From the NCBI GenBank assembly GCA_026018925.1, contig JAKSZU010000008.1:56379027-56443026 (forward strand): a stretch of 64,000 nucleotides of DNA. Reading direction: 5' to 3'. Positions 21,730-32,176 of this stretch are shown here, piece by piece. The stretch is from Tupaia tana (taxonomy: Eukaryota > Chordata > Mammalia > Scandentia > Tupaiidae). The notes below the pieces were generated by a model. The model did not search any database, was not told the origin of the DNA, and was given only the letters and a program-made list of their open reading frames with translations. Position 1 is the first letter of the stretch; each line of letters opens with the position of its first letter. Position numbers and translations under genes: made by a program.

Positions 21730-22400
21730 CAGGATCTGTAAAGCATCATGACTGACTCCATTTTGCTCCTGCTGCCTTGTTAAGAGTTGCTTATCTCTTG
21801 CAGAGAAGGGAAACCAGTCATTCTGCTCTGCCTTGCATGCTCCAAAGGAAAATGACTCCCCAAGCAGCGATTGCCCATGCCATTCTCAAGCATCTTTATG
21901 ATTCTGCCAAAGAAAATGACCAGACTTCCTTGTCATTTTGTCCCAAGACAATGAATACCTTGCACTTTGTTTTTATTTTTTATATTAATTTTTTTAAATT
22001 TTGCTATTTGATGTGTGCACTCACAGAGAGAGAGGGATGGAGGAAAGTGAGAAATCACACCCCCAGGGGAATGACCATGATGTAATTCCTTCTCCTCCAC
22101 TCTCCTCAGGATTTTGGGTATGCATTCACACACACCTGGCATGATTTTCAAGCCATCATGTCTGGGACTTGAACCGATCAGTTGGCCATATGGGATCCAA
22201 GGCTAGCCTCCATGCCAATTTCTGATCTTCCCTTTGTTTTTAAATGTACCTCTTTGTCTATATAAGTTTTGCATCTTCTTCAGTATGGCAGAGATGGTTA
22301 TGGACTTCAATCTGCTTTTTTCCGTGTTGGCCTCATGAATAATTTCCTTTCTTTACTCATCAAGTTTGTCTTGTGGTGAGTGGAACAGATCTGATTTTGG
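21730..22400 (+). mobile_element. ERV LTR fragment, split by a SINE
   Basis: Begins near 'ggatctgtaaagcatcatga'. After the SINE at 21985-22209, it continues 'tatataagttttgcatcttc' (TATA-like) and 'tggcctcatgaataatttcc', a weak polyadenylation-like region, then 'ttactcatcaagtttgtctt'. The layout suggests an ERVL-class solo LTR. The name is not assigned and no viral genes are present. Confidence 0.45.
21985..22209 (-). mobile_element. SINE-B copy
   Basis: Reverse copy: 'attttgctatttgatgtgtg', 'gtgagaaatcacacccccag', 'attttgggtatgcattcaca', 'tttcaagccatcatgtctgg', and a head ending 'ccaaggctagcctc'. It interrupts the LTR in which it lies. Confidence 0.75.
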
Positions 22401-22594
22401 GCCCCCTGAACAAGCATCCTTGTCTGTTCCAGGATTATTAGGGTGCTGCAGAAAGCCCCCACCAGCAAGAAGGCCCTTATCAGATGTAACCATTCAACTT
22501 TGGACCTTCGATGAGCAGAATACACTTTTATTATACATACCTTTAGCTTGTCCCCCTATGGTGGAGATCTCAATAACTTCCTAGATACTTGTAT

Positions 22595-22813
22595 CTGCTT
22601 TACATCTCCCACTTTATGTAGACACATCATCAGGTGAACACCACTGAGTTATACCCTAGTAAAATCCCTGCCCATGGAGTGCAGGCATAACCTGTGATTT
22701 ATTTTTAGCCAATAGAATATAGTCAGGCCAATGGAATAGTCACTTCCTTGATTAGGTTATGCTTGCTAGATAATGCTCCATCATTTTTTTTTAAAGAATT
22801 ATTTATTTAATTT

Positions 22814-22846
<33 letters not shown>

Positions 22847-23115
22847 TTAAAATTTGCTATAGGATACGTGTGATCATCAGAAAGAGACACACAGAGAGAG
22901 GGAAATAAAAAGCAGGCCACCAGATCCGGGACTCAAACGTGCCATCAGCCATGTGGGAGTCCAGCACCTTAACCATCACACCACCTGCTGGCCCCAACAC
23001 TCCATTTAGTAGACTGGAGTGTGAGTTTCTCCTGCACGCTTTGAAGAAGTATCTCCTGCCATGACAGGGCCACGAGGTGCCACATAGCAAGGAACTGTAG
23101 GTGATACCTGTGCCA
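22595..23115 (+). mobile_element. MLT1-like LTR split by SINE-D
   Basis: 5' part at 22595-22782 has 'atttttagccaatagaatat' and 'ggccaatggaatagtcactt'. The 3' part after the SINE has 'gaagaagtatctcctgccat' and 'gacagggccacgaggtgcca'. This pattern fits MLT1-type LTRs but both halves are diverged. Confidence 0.45.
22784..22995 (-). mobile_element. SINE-D copy
   Basis: Reverse short SINE with the D-type AT tail first ('taaagaattatttatttaat', then (TTA)n at about 22827-22851), 'aaatttgctataggatacgt', a short purine tract and the tRNA head up to 'cacctgctggcccc'. It keeps CTATAGCAAA before the tail, linking D to A. Target duplication 'ctccat'-based (22777 and 22999). Confidence 0.82.
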
Positions 23116-23159
23116 CTTTTTCTAAAAAGCATTATTGAAATATGGGACGTTGGAATATC

Positions 23160-23485
23160 CCTATATTTATTTAAACAGTTTTTTGGAGATTACTTTGTGC
23201 CATGCACTATTTTAAGCACTTTGGAAATATTGATTAATCTAATCTTTGTAATAATCACATAAAAACAACATAAGTAACATTATTATCTCTATTTTATAGA
23301 TGGAAAAAACTGAAACACAGATATTTGTACATATGCCCAAAGACACCCCACTGTTAGGTTGTCAGGAAAGTCATGACATATTTTTCTGTTTTTCTATGCA
23401 AAAATGCATCATGACTTTCTTGATGACCCAATAGTAACTGACAGAGCCAGGAATTGAACCCAAGCATCTGGATTCAAACATGGGG
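23160..23485 (-). mobile_element. MIR SINE split by a MITE
   Basis: Reverse MIR: 'tttgtgccatgcactatttt', 'cattattatctctattttat', 'agatggaaaaaactgaaaca' and, beyond the MITE, 'actgacagagccaggaattg' plus 'aacccaagcatctggattc'. The MITE at 23354-23431 falls in the CTAGTAA part of the MIR core. Confidence 0.78.
23354..23431. mobile_element. Mariner MITE, family 1 (copy 4)
   Basis: 78 bp, 'ttaggttgtcaggaaagtca' to 'catgactttcttgatgaccc', with central 'tttttctgtttttctatgca'. One side has TA directly outside; the other side is eroded. It is inserted in a MIR. Confidence 0.82.
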
Positions 23486-23520
23486 AACGAAACATTACCT
23501 CACAGAGGTAATGTTAGGAC

Positions 23521-24849
23521 CTCACAGAGGTGCCACACAAATTGAACTAATTGACCCAGCCATTCATTATCTAGCAAATATCTGTTATCCCATTAGGCAC
23601 CAGACTCATCGCTAGGTGTCAAATGGTGCTTAATGCCATTTGAGAGACCTCCTGGACTACGGACCAATGTAACATGAAAGAGGACGCTGTTGCAATGTGT
23701 CTCTGGAGAGGACTCTGACAGCTGCCTGGGATGAGTATAACATAAAAATCACTTCATTCTGTCACTGCAAATATACTTTATTATGCTACAGGTAATAGTC
23801 AAAGGTGATAGGCAGTACCTTTAATTAGATTCATTTTTATCCATTTATAATTTCCATAAACTTTAAAAATAAGGCTTGATATATTTTCTATATACAAAAC
23901 TCCCATTCATTATGCTACTATTCGCTGATGAAATATTTGAACAAAACTGTCTCTTGTAAAAATCGCTGAACAAAACCAAGATTTCCATTTACAAGTGACT
24001 AAAATGAAAATGTTAAATGTACACTGACTTTATGACTGTCACTACTGGAATGGTTCCAAGAGACCAATAAAGTTGAGATAATATGAAAAAAAGACATGCA
24101 AACTAGTCATGCTGAATGTGCAGATCTTAAAGGACTCTGCATGAGGTCATTTATCTCTGCCTATTTTAGAGGAAGAACACTGTGAGACTCCCTGTGGTTG
24201 GGTTTACTTGTCAGTAACACATTTTGGAAAACAAGGTGCGAGTTGGGATAGAGATGGGGCTCAGTCAGATGAATTCTCTCAGGAAAAGAGGCAGCAGCTA
24301 ATACTCCAGGGGGTCTGGAATTAGCTAACTGTTAATTAGTAATAAACTACCAGAGGTAGTTTTGGAATGGAATTCAAGTGAAGGGACACTTAAGAATGTA
24401 GGTCTTTATTTTCAGTTCAGAGCAAGCACCAAAGAGTTGTTTTCCAGGTATACCAAAAATAATTGGCAGATAGTCTCTATAAAGCAACAACAAGAAATCA
24501 CAATAAAATAGATCAGTAAATGGGAATCATATATTTGTTAGAATCATACGGAATAAAAGTGTTTAAAAAAGGGCTGAACAAAGGGGTTAGCCTGTGAGAA
24601 GACTAACTCAGCAAGTCTAATGAGAAAGCCTACAGGAAGAGGATGTGATCCACTGGATCATGTTACTAATGGACACAGGAAGTGGGTGTTCTCTCAGATT
24701 TTCTGTCTGATACTTATAATCTCTCTTTGAGAAAAAGTGCCTTTTAGTAATTTGAGGATCACCAAACCAAGCAATCTAATTAGTTTACCTAAAATACTTT
24801 CAAAATTATCAAGAGGGTCAAAGCCCTATGCGAGATCTATTTCTTTTTC
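23521..24849. other. Unannotated 1.3-kb stretch
   Basis: No convincing element. Bases 23565-23640 ('attaggcaccagactcatcg') may be a scrap of L2. No gene is supported. Confidence 0.4.
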
Positions 24850-25093
24850 CATTTTTTTGTCTTTTGGTTTTTGCCACAGGTTGCATACTCTCTCAGAAGA
24901 CAGAAAGAGAGAGGGAAAGTGAGAAATTACTTCCCAAAGGAAATGGCCATGCTGCAACCTCTTCTCTCCATTCTCCTTTCAGGATTTGGGCATGCACACA
25001 CACCTGCCCAGCATGATTTTCGAGCTACCAGGTTTGGATCTTGAAACACAATCAGCCATGTGGAAGTCGAGCTACCATGCCATCTGCTGGCCC
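24850..25093 (-). mobile_element. SINE-B copy
   Basis: Reverse copy: 'tttgccacaggttgcatact', 'gtgagaaattacttcccaaa', 'ttcaggatttgggcatgcac', 'ttttcgagctaccaggtttg', head end 'catctgctggcccta'. Confidence 0.8.
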
Positions 25094-25105
25094 TATGGGG
25101 AGATC

Positions 25106-25128
25106 TTTTTTTTTTTTTTTTTTTTTTT
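25106..25128. repeat. Poly(T) run
   Basis: About 23 T residues between two SINEs. It may be the tail of a lost reverse-oriented insertion. It creates the lysine run of a spurious 91-aa minus frame. Confidence 0.85.
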
Positions 25129-25137
25129 AATTCAGAT

Positions 25138-25375
25138 CCAGCCTTAGTTGCATAGTCAGTAGTGTACTGTACTGCAGTGCTGGAAGTCACATGGCCAACC
25201 AAAGTTCAGATCTCCAGTCCAGCCAACCCGAAACACACCAGGCACAGGCACACCCAAGATCTTGACAAGATGGGGGTGAGGGTGAGAGGAAGGTGATCAA
25301 GGCATGACCAGATTCTTTTGGAGGTATTTGTCTCTCTCTCTTCTCTCTCTTCCATGTGTTTACACACACTATCAT
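25138..25375 (+). mobile_element. tRNA-SINE copy, SINE-C-like or hybrid
   Basis: Sense copy with a tRNA-like head ('cttagttgcatagtcagtag', B-box-like 'agttcagatctcc'), then 'acacaccaggcacaggcaca', 'cccaagatcttgacaagatg' and a CT-rich end near 25330. It shares the 'cccaagatctt' of A but not its GGAGAATGGAGG block. Subfamily uncertain. Confidence 0.55.
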
Positions 25376-25680
25376 CAATAATAATAACTTTAAATTTCTA
25401 ACTCATATCATTGAATTCTTAGATATCAGTATCACTTCTATTAGGAATAAAATATTAAGAAATGTGTAACTGTTTGGATTCCTAAATATCTTTCCTTTAT
25501 TATTAAAAAAATTGTAATATTCAAAAAGAAAACATATTTCAATGAACATTAGGAAAAAATGTATCTAACAATTTCTGTGTATTTGATGATATATCAATTA
25601 TTGCTAAATGAATCTCAGTCAATACACCAAAGACTTATATTCCCCTAAGCATTTAACAGAGAATTGAATACAGATGAGGT
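25376..25680. other. Unannotated AT-rich stretch
   Basis: Nothing recognised. Strongly AT-rich. Confidence 0.4.
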
Positions 25681-25698
25681 AGAAGTAGGAGGAGTTTT

Positions 25699-25986
25699 TT
25701 TTAAGAGTTTTTTGTTTTGTTTTCTGTTTTTGTTTTTGTTTTTTTTTGCTATAGAGCGTGTGCGCTCTCCAGAAAGACAGAAAGAGAAAGAGAGACAGAA
25801 AGCGAGAAATCACCCCCTAGGGGGGATGGCTATGCCACAATCCCTTCTTCTCCATTCTCCTCTTGGGATCTTGGGCATGCACACGAACGTGCCTGGCGTG
25901 AATTTAAGCCACCAGGTCTGGGACTCGAACTGCAGTCGACTACATGGGAGTCCAGCAACATAGCCATTATGCTAACTGCTGGTCCC
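25699..25986 (-). mobile_element. SINE-A copy
   Basis: Reverse copy with a degenerate T-rich tail ('tttctgtttttgtttttg'), 'ttgctatagagcgtgtgcgc', 'acccccta' next to 'gggggatggc', and head end 'ctaactgctggtccc'. Target duplication 'agaagtagga...gtttt' at 25681-25698 and 25987-26001; the left copy has an extra 'gga'. Confidence 0.88.
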
Positions 25987-26001
25987 AGAAGTAGGAGTTT
26001 T

Positions 26002-26596
26002 ATCAAAGAATAAATAAATTTTTTGTTTTGAACCTAGATAGAGACAATATATTTCAGTTGTAAGTAACTCAGGCATGTTTCACAAATGCTAGCTTTTATT
26101 TTATTTCAGTTCTAGCAACCGAAGAATTCTGATCTAAGACATACTCTTAATTTTTTCTTACTCATAATAACCTGCACATTTTAGTAATATAGATATTACA
26201 GAAGAGATTTTGGCTTAATAAAATGTAATCTTTCTAAATACAATTTTTTAACTGGAAAAAAGTCTGTAAAATAGTTTCTATATATTTTCCTTCATCTCAA
26301 AGTTACTTTGTTGACATCCATATGCACTATAACTTGAACAGTGACATTTTAAGATTTTTCATTGCTATAAGTGGAAACAAGACAAAGTGGATTCGTAGCA
26401 TTTCACATTTTAAAATGTATATAGTTAACTCCATTTTAGACTTTTAGATTTTCCTGGAGGAAACAAAAGCTCTTGGCGAAAACAACAAGGTGAATAAATG
26501 AGGACATAATAGAGCTGACCTGTTATGGAACCCTGATAGCTCTCTCTAGCGTCAGATTGATCAGTCCATTAAAAACTAAGCTAGTCAGTGGTGTCT
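26002..26596. other. Unannotated AT-rich stretch
   Basis: No repeat or gene recognised. Confidence 0.4.
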
Positions 26597-26610
26597 AAAA
26601 CAGCTAGAGT

Positions 26611-26796
26611 GGGACCAGCAGATGGCATAATGGTTATGTCACTGGACTCCCACATAGTCGACCATAGTTCAAGTCCCAGACCCAGAAGCTTGGAACTCAG
26701 GCTGGCCACATGTCACTTTCTGTCTCTCTGTCTCTCCGGTGAGCACACGTACCCTATAGCAAAAATCTCTCTAAAAAATAAATTTAAAAAAAAAAG
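26611..26796 (+). mobile_element. SINE-A copy with internal deletion
   Basis: The head is intact ('gggaccagcagatggcataa', B box 'agttcaagtccc'), but the sequence jumps from 'ggctggccacatgt' straight to 'cactttctgtctctctgtct', losing about 80-100 bp of body. The end 'accctatagcaaaaatctct' is intact. Target duplication 'aaaacagctagag'/'aaaacagttggaa' (26597-26609 and 26797-26809). Confidence 0.88.
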
Positions 26797-27034
26797 AAAA
26801 CAGTTGGAAAATACCAGAAGGCACCAAATGAGAAGGAACTTCTCTGCCTCTACTCTATGCCCTTTTGACAAATTTCACTGATTGCTCACAGAAGTACACT
26901 GAAACACACCCTATATTATCTATTTTTTTGTCATAGATTTATGAGAAAATGATGAAGGTGAGGTGAGAGGAGCACAGACATGTAGGAACATAAGTATAAA
27001 TAATTGATGAAGTATGTATTCCTCCTTTCCCCCT

Positions 27035-27231
27035 CTTACCCAGAGGGCACGTGTGCTCTCCAGAGAGACAGAGAGAGAGAAAGCACACTTCAGTCCTTTT
27101 TTCCTCCATTTCTGTTCCTTTAAGCATTTGGGTATGCATAGTGTGTTTTTCAAGCCACTGGGGCTGGGATTCAAACCATAGGTGGCCATGTGGAACCTCA
27201 TTGCTTTAACCACTGAGCTACAGGGCTAGCC
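27035..27231 (-). mobile_element. SINE-B copy (GGGCTAGCCC head)
   Basis: Reverse copy: 'cagagggcacgtgtgctctc', 'ttcctccatttctgttcctt', 'tttttcaagccactggggct' and head end 'gctacagggctagcc'. It lacks the CCCC/GGGG palindrome block. Sister to 13205-13440. Confidence 0.78.
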
Positions 27232-27302
27232 TTATATTCCACTCTTTGCATAATAGCTGCTTTCACTAAAATATCTACATAAAAAGAAGTTTTGCAGGTT
27301 AC

Positions 27303-27645
27303 TGTGATAGTGGAATATTTGTGCCTTTCTAAAATTCATGTTGAAACTTAATCTTCAATACAATAGTATTAAGAGGGAGGGCCTTTAGGAGGTGATTAGG
27401 TCATGAGGGTCCTTCCTTTTAAATGGGATTAAGGCCCTTATAAAAGAAGCTTCCACAACATTTGACCCCTTCGCTCTTTATTCCCTTCCTTCATGTGAGG
27501 ACACAGCATTCAAGGTACCATTTTGAAACAGCAAGCAGCCTTCTTCAGACACCAAATTTGCTAGCACCTTGGTCTTAGATTTCTCAACCTCCAGAACTAT
27601 CAAAGATAGATTTCAGTTCTTTATAAATTGCTGTGTTTGGAGAAT
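27303..27645 (+). mobile_element. MLT1A-like LTR
   Basis: 'taaaattcatgttgaaactt', 'agtattaagagggagggcct', 'ttaggaggtgattaggtcat', 'aaatgggattaaggccctta', 'catgtgaggacacagcattc', 'cttggtcttagatttctcaa' and 'cctccagaactatc', all in MLT1A order, with a decayed 3' end. Solo LTR with no internal sequence. Confidence 0.8.
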
Positions 27646-27740
27646 TTCATGCATTTAGCATGAAGAGTCTAAGGCAATTAAATTTGTATCTTGCTAATTT
27701 CTGGAGACAAAGGAATAAGATAAAAAAAATAAAAAAACAC

Positions 27741-28010
27741 GGGGCCAGCAGTTGGCATAATGGCTATGTTTCTGGACTCCCATGTAGTAGAAGGTGGTTC
27801 ACATCCCAGACTCAGTAGCTTAAACTCACGCCAGGGGCGTGTGCATGTGTGCCCAAGATCTCAAGAAGAGAATGGAGGAGAAAGGATTGCAGCATGGCCA
27901 TCCCTTCGGGGGCAGGGGGTTGATTTCTCACTTTCTGTTGCTCTCTCTGGTGAGTGCACACGCTCTATAACAAAAAAATTCTCAAAAATAAAAAAAAAGA
28001 AAGAAAGAAA
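27741..28010 (+). mobile_element. SINE-A copy
   Basis: Sense copy with 'ggggccagcagttggcataa', B box 'ggttcacatccc', 'agaagagaatggaggagaaa', 'cttcgggggcagggggttga' and 'cgctctataacaaaaaaatt'. Flanked by 'aaaaaaacac' and 'aaaagaacac'. The 140-aa frame at 27760-28182 is SINE-derived. Confidence 0.87.
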
Positions 28011-28017
28011 AGAAAAG

Positions 28018-28415
28018 AACACAAGAGTAGAAATCAAGGGCCTAACCCTACTTTGGCTATGCAACAGTAGTGAGGTCACCTTGGAGCAGTCACTTGACTT
28101 CACTAGGTCTCTATACCCAGGCAGATATATAACCTCTCTAAAATCCCTTTGCGTTCTGACATCTATCTTAAGTCATTACTAATTTTTCCTTTAAGATCTC
28201 TATCAGCAATTTTATGATTTCTGAACAAGCACATAAATATATTTGGCCAAATCTGCTTTCCCAGTAGCCTAGAATGAATCCTTTTGTAATAGCGATTATT
28301 TTTAAAACACTTGATAAATTTTAAGTTACATACACAAATCTTAGACTTTATGCACTCTCATAGATACAGAAGCCTGAGAACATTTGGATAAAGAACAGCT
28401 TTGCAAAGCTTTAAA
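28018..28415. other. Unannotated stretch
   Basis: AT-rich. No element or gene recognised. Confidence 0.4.
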
Positions 28416-28417
28416 TA

Positions 28418-28495
28418 TTGGGTTGCCAGAAAAATCATGACATATTTTTCTGTTTTTCTATGCAAAAATGCATTATGACTTTTCTGATGATCCAA
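28418..28495. mobile_element. Mariner MITE, family 1 (copy 5)
   Basis: 78 bp, 'ttgggttgccagaaaaatca' to 'tatgacttttctgatgatcc', central 'ttttctgtttttctatgcaa'. TA on both sides (28416-28417 and 28496-28497). One of the best-preserved copies. Confidence 0.87.
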
Positions 28496-28544
28496 TATTA
28501 TATGAAGATACTATGTATTTACTAGCACTATTTAACCACTATTC

Positions 28545-28548
28545 TTTT

Positions 28549-28621
<73 letters not shown>

Positions 28622-28858
28622 GAGAGGTTTTTGCTATAGGGTGTGTGCCCTTGCCAGAAAGACAAAGAGAGACAGAAAGCGTGAAATCACCCCCAAGGGG
28701 GAGGGCCAGACCGCAATTTCTTCTCCTCCATTCTCCTCTCAGGATCTTGGGCATGCACACACGCCTGGTGTGAGTTTAAGCCACCGGGTCCGAGACTTGA
28801 ACCATGGTCAACTACAAGGGAGTCCAGCAACATAGCCATTATGCCAACTGCTGGTCCC
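28545..28858 (-). mobile_element. SINE-A copy with expanded tail
   Basis: Reverse copy whose tail has become (TTTC)n plus about 30 T (28550-28620). Then 'gagaggtttttgctataggg', 'ccccaagggggagggccaga', 'gtgtgagtttaagccaccgg' and head end 'aactgctggtccc'. Possible target duplication 'taaccactatt'/'taaccatctta'. Confidence 0.86.
28550..28620. repeat. (TTTC)n and poly(T) tract
   Basis: About 10 TTTC units followed by roughly 32 T, representing the reversed tail of the SINE-A copy. Likely polymorphic in length. Confidence 0.9.
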
Positions 28859-28869
28859 TAACCATCTTA

Positions 28870-29492
28870 TCCATCATACTAACAGTGATGAAATGGTTCT
28901 AGTTTATCAGCATTAGTATCTACTTTTTCACCAAAAACACGGCATTTTTCATTGGGCAGTATATCCTCACAAGTACTTCTAAATAGAGTCAATTGCTTTT
29001 TTAATTTTATTTAGTACATCTAGCAATTTGTACTTCATAATCCAACTTTAACTTTCCTTGGGAAGTGAAAAACAACATTTATTCATCTGGGAAAAAAAAG
29101 TACCATGCTCCATAACACAATTAAACTGGAAACAGATGATACTCATCCTCTCAGGGGCATTTAGCATAAGCTAAATATACGCACAACACAACTGACCATT
29201 TATAAACACAGCTACCATCTGGGCCGCAGGGCTGTATCAGTGGCAGCCCCTTCATTAGTCTGCAGCAAAAATTCATGAAAATTCTTTTAAAGCTGAAGCC
29301 ACATCTGAGCATCATGCAATCAACACTTCTCTATTTTATATAGATGTCTAATAAAAATATTTTAAAGCATTCCCTTATCTTGTTTTCTACTTTCATCCTG
29401 TGTCCTTAAATGAGTGTTAGTCTAGTTTTCTCCACTCTAGCAAACATGGATGCTAAATATGGAGGGAGAAGATTTAAGAGAATCCTAACTTG
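28870..29492. other. Unannotated stretch
   Basis: No repeat recognised. 29218-29290 is less AT-rich but shows no coding signal. Confidence 0.4.
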
Positions 29493-29500
29493 CCTTAAAG

Positions 29501-29883
29501 CAGGGGTCCTGAACCAGTACCAGGTTGTGGTCCGTTAGAAACCAGGATGCACAGCAGGAAGTGAGCAGCAATGGAGCGAGCAAGCAAAGCTTCATGAATT
29601 TACAGCCACTTCCCATCAGGAGCATTACTGGCTAATCCCCGTCTCCTGTCAGATCAGCGGTGTCATTAGATTCTCATAGGAGCCCTCAGGTGGGACTGTC
29701 TAGTTACAGGAAAACAAGCTCAGGGCTCCCACAGATTCTGCATTATGGCAAGTTGTATAATTATTTCATCACATAGTACATGAATAATAATAGCAATAAA
29801 GTTCACAGTGAATGTAATGCACTTGAGTCATCCTGAAACCACTCCCCCAACTAATCAGTTCCAAAAAAGGTTGGGGACCACTG
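29501..29883. mobile_element. MER1-like hAT-Charlie transposon
   Basis: Starts 'caggggtcctgaaccagtac' and ends 'aaggttggggaccactg', giving hAT-type inverted ends. Internal landmarks: 'caggatgcacagcaggaagt', 'gtctcctgtcagatcagcgg', 'cattagattctcataggagc' and 'tcatcctgaaaccactcccc'. 8-bp target duplication 'ccttaaag'/'gcttaaag' (29493-29500 and 29884-29891). Matches MER1A/B (Charlie3) from memory. No transposase. Confidence 0.85.
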
Positions 29884-29891
29884 GCTTAAAG

Positions 29892-30304
29892 ACCATTGCT
29901 ATTGCTGCTGTTACCAATAGCACAACCTTACTTGGTCGAAATGCTTGCCCAAGGTTCCTCTAGTTGCTGTGATTCATACTGATGCCATAATTCTGTGACT
30001 TAAGTTGTGAAAAATAAATATTTTTCTCATTTATATCTTAGAGTTGGTCTTAAATTCATAAAGTATGTATAACAAAACAAAAACAAAAATAAGAACTCGA
30101 AGAAACCAATCTGATACCAGAAAAGAAGGATCCGCTAAATGAGGGTTATGAGAATGTCTTATTTAGCCAATTGGTCAGTTACAAAGTACCTGTGAGGGTC
30201 GAGCCCCTTTGTCCTGGCCACCTGCAATGTCCTACTTGGCAGAATACCTGGCTGGCCGACAGGCAGAATAATAACAATCATCAAATAGCCATACTATAAG
30301 GGGC
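29892..30304. other. Unannotated stretch
   Basis: Nothing recognised. Includes A-rich 'acaaaacaaaaacaaaaat' near 30072. Confidence 0.4.
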
Positions 30305-30460
30305 ATATTTATTCATTAATTCAGTAAACATTTATTCGACATTCATCATTAGGCAGGGACTAGGGCACCTTAAGGTACTCACTCAAGAGGGGGGGACCTA
30401 GTTAGTAATTTAGAGCAGACAAGTAAACAAATAAAGCCATCAAAACGTGATCCATTGAAC
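30305..30460 (-). mobile_element. L2 LINE 3' end fragment
   Basis: Reverse L2: 'attaattcagtaaacattta' followed by 'ttaggcagggactagggcac' and 'gcagacaagtaaacaaataa', the usual antisense appearance of an L2 3' end. Confidence 0.55.
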
Positions 30461-30544
30461 TGCACACTTATGTAAAGGTAAATAACCAATCTGAGCAATA
30501 CTCCTACACACTCTGTACTCCTTCTCCAACATGTGTTTTCTACT

Positions 30545-30735
30545 CATTAGCAAGTAATCATTAGCACATTAACCACTTAATGTCATATACTTATTTGGTT
30601 CTGATTATTTCTCCCCACTAGGAAGTACCTCCTTGAAGACATGGAGTTCCCTGGTTCACTGAGGTAATCTAGCCCCAAGAACAGAACCTGATACCAAGTA
30701 GGTGTTTAATAAATATTTGTTGGCTAAATGAAAGC
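30545..30735 (+). mobile_element. L2/MIR 3' end fragment
   Basis: Sense fragment ending 'agtaggtgtttaataaatat' and 'ttgttggctaaatgaaag', with upstream 'aacagaacctgataccaagt'. This terminus is shared by L2 and MIR; L2 is favoured by the preceding 'tccccactaggaagtacctc'. Confidence 0.55.
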
Positions 30736-31349
30736 ATTTCAATATTATTTCTGGAAAGACAGGTAAAATGATACTAAGTTACGATAGAAGGCAACTAAAT
30801 TTTGACATGAAAGAAGTTGAAAAATCAGGCAAAAGAAGTTTGCTAAGCAGGCCCTCAGGAACACTGAGCCATGGGTCTATGGAGAACAGGCAGCTTTGTC
30901 TACCAGGCAGCCTATCTTCATAGAATGGTCCTCCTTAACTCCAAGAGGACTTGACTGAGTCACCAATCCCAAACTTCTCCTATGACCACAGACGGGGGCC
31001 CAAACCCAATGTAGTCCATCTGATCCACCCTTCTGGGTGAAAAACCTATAGCCAACAAGAACAAGAACACTGGCAACTGAACCCAGCACCAGCAGCAGCT
31101 CCTGGGAAAGATGGTTCATGCATTCTTGTTCCTGAGACCCCAAGTTGCCCTGATTCTTCATTTTTCCAAGGCCTGTTTGGTCAGCTTTTTTCTCAGTTAA
31201 GTTATTAATATCCTTCAAATAAGCTTTTTTAAAATTTTATTTTAATCTGGCTCCAATAGTCTCAGTTTATTTCTGTTGATTACATTCTAAGCTTTTTATA
31301 ACTATAGGGACTGATTAAAAAGAAATGTGGCTTGGAAGGGCGCATAGTA
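30736..31349. other. Unannotated stretch with a 113-aa minus ORF
   Basis: A minus-strand frame at 31218-30877 encodes a 113-aa product beginning MKDINNLTEKKADQTG, with a hydrophobic run (LLLVLGSVASVLVLVGY) in the middle. I do not recognise a family. It could be chance or a remnant of an old retroelement. Not called as a gene. Confidence 0.4.
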
Positions 31350-31351
31350 AT

Positions 31352-31650
31352 GAATTTTTTTTAACACTAACCATGTGCAGGTATTAAGCTCAGCTCTTCC
31401 TATGAGTTATACAATTTAATTTTCAGAACCATCTCTATCACTGACTATTCCCATTTATCAAATGAAGAATATTTAAAGAAGTTACTGGGTTGTTGGAAAA
31501 GCCATGATGTATTTTTCCTATGTTTTTCTATGCAAAAATATCATGACTTTTCTAATAACCTAATAAATAAGGTATCTAAGTTGACAGTCTGTCAAGTGGC
31601 AGAGCCAGCTTTTGACTCCAACAGCTACAGTTTTAACAATTTCTTCCCCC
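31352..31650 (-). mobile_element. MIR SINE split by a MITE
   Basis: Reverse MIR: 'actaaccatgtgcaggtatt', 'ttcccatttatcaaatgaag', then, past the MITE, 'gtcaagtggcagagccagct' and 'tttgactccaacagc'. The MITE at 31495-31563 entered the 'aagttact' part. Confidence 0.72.
31495..31563. mobile_element. Mariner MITE, family 1 (copy 6)
   Basis: 69 bp, 'ctgggttgttggaaaagcca' to 'tcatgacttttctaataacc', TA at 31493-31494 and 31564-31565. The right arm has lost several bases ('aaaaatatcatgac' instead of 'aaaaatgcatcatgac'). Confidence 0.83.
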
Positions 31651-31855
31651 TGGTTTTTCACACTTTGGTTCATGGAACTCTTGAGAAACACAAGTTTTAG
31701 GATGTGAAAAATAACTATCAATAGAAATTCCACTGGTGTCATGGCCAGTTTAGGTAACATTCAAGTTGGGGTTAGAGATAATGTGGTGGTGGGTCTCCCT
31801 ATGGAATGGGTAGAATTAAGGGCAGCAGTATTAGCTTCCGCAGCCACATTCTAGG

Positions 31856-32098
31856 GTTGCTCTTTTGCTATAGGGCATCTGCGCTCACTAGAGAGACCGA
31901 GAGAAATAAAGTGAGAAATCACCCCCCCAGGGAGGATGGCCACACCGCAATCCCTTCTCCTCCATTCTTCTCTCAGGATCTTGGGCATGCACACACACGT
32001 GCCCAGTGTAAGTTTTAAGCAGCCAGGTCCAGGACTCGAAAAACAGTCAGCTATGTGGGAGTTCAGCGACATAACCATAATGCCATCTGCTAGTCCCC
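31856..32098 (-). mobile_element. SINE-A copy
   Basis: Reverse copy: 'tcttttgctatagggcatct', 'acccccccagggaggatggc', 'cttgggcatgcacacacacg', 'aagttttaagcagccaggtc', head end 'atctgctagtcccc'. A SINE-D copy inserted at its right edge. Confidence 0.86.
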
Positions 32099-32107
32099 TA
32101 ATTCTTT

Positions 32108-32137
32108 TTTATTTTTTTAAAATTATTTTCCTTAACT

Positions 32138-32176
<39 letters not shown>

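Noticed and set aside
27760-28182. 140-aa plus frame
   Set aside because: SINE-A plus an A-rich tail and a short random extension.
30877-31218. 113-aa minus frame with a hydrophobic centre
   Set aside because: No family recognised, no conserved motif and no supporting context. Reported as part of an unannotated stretch.
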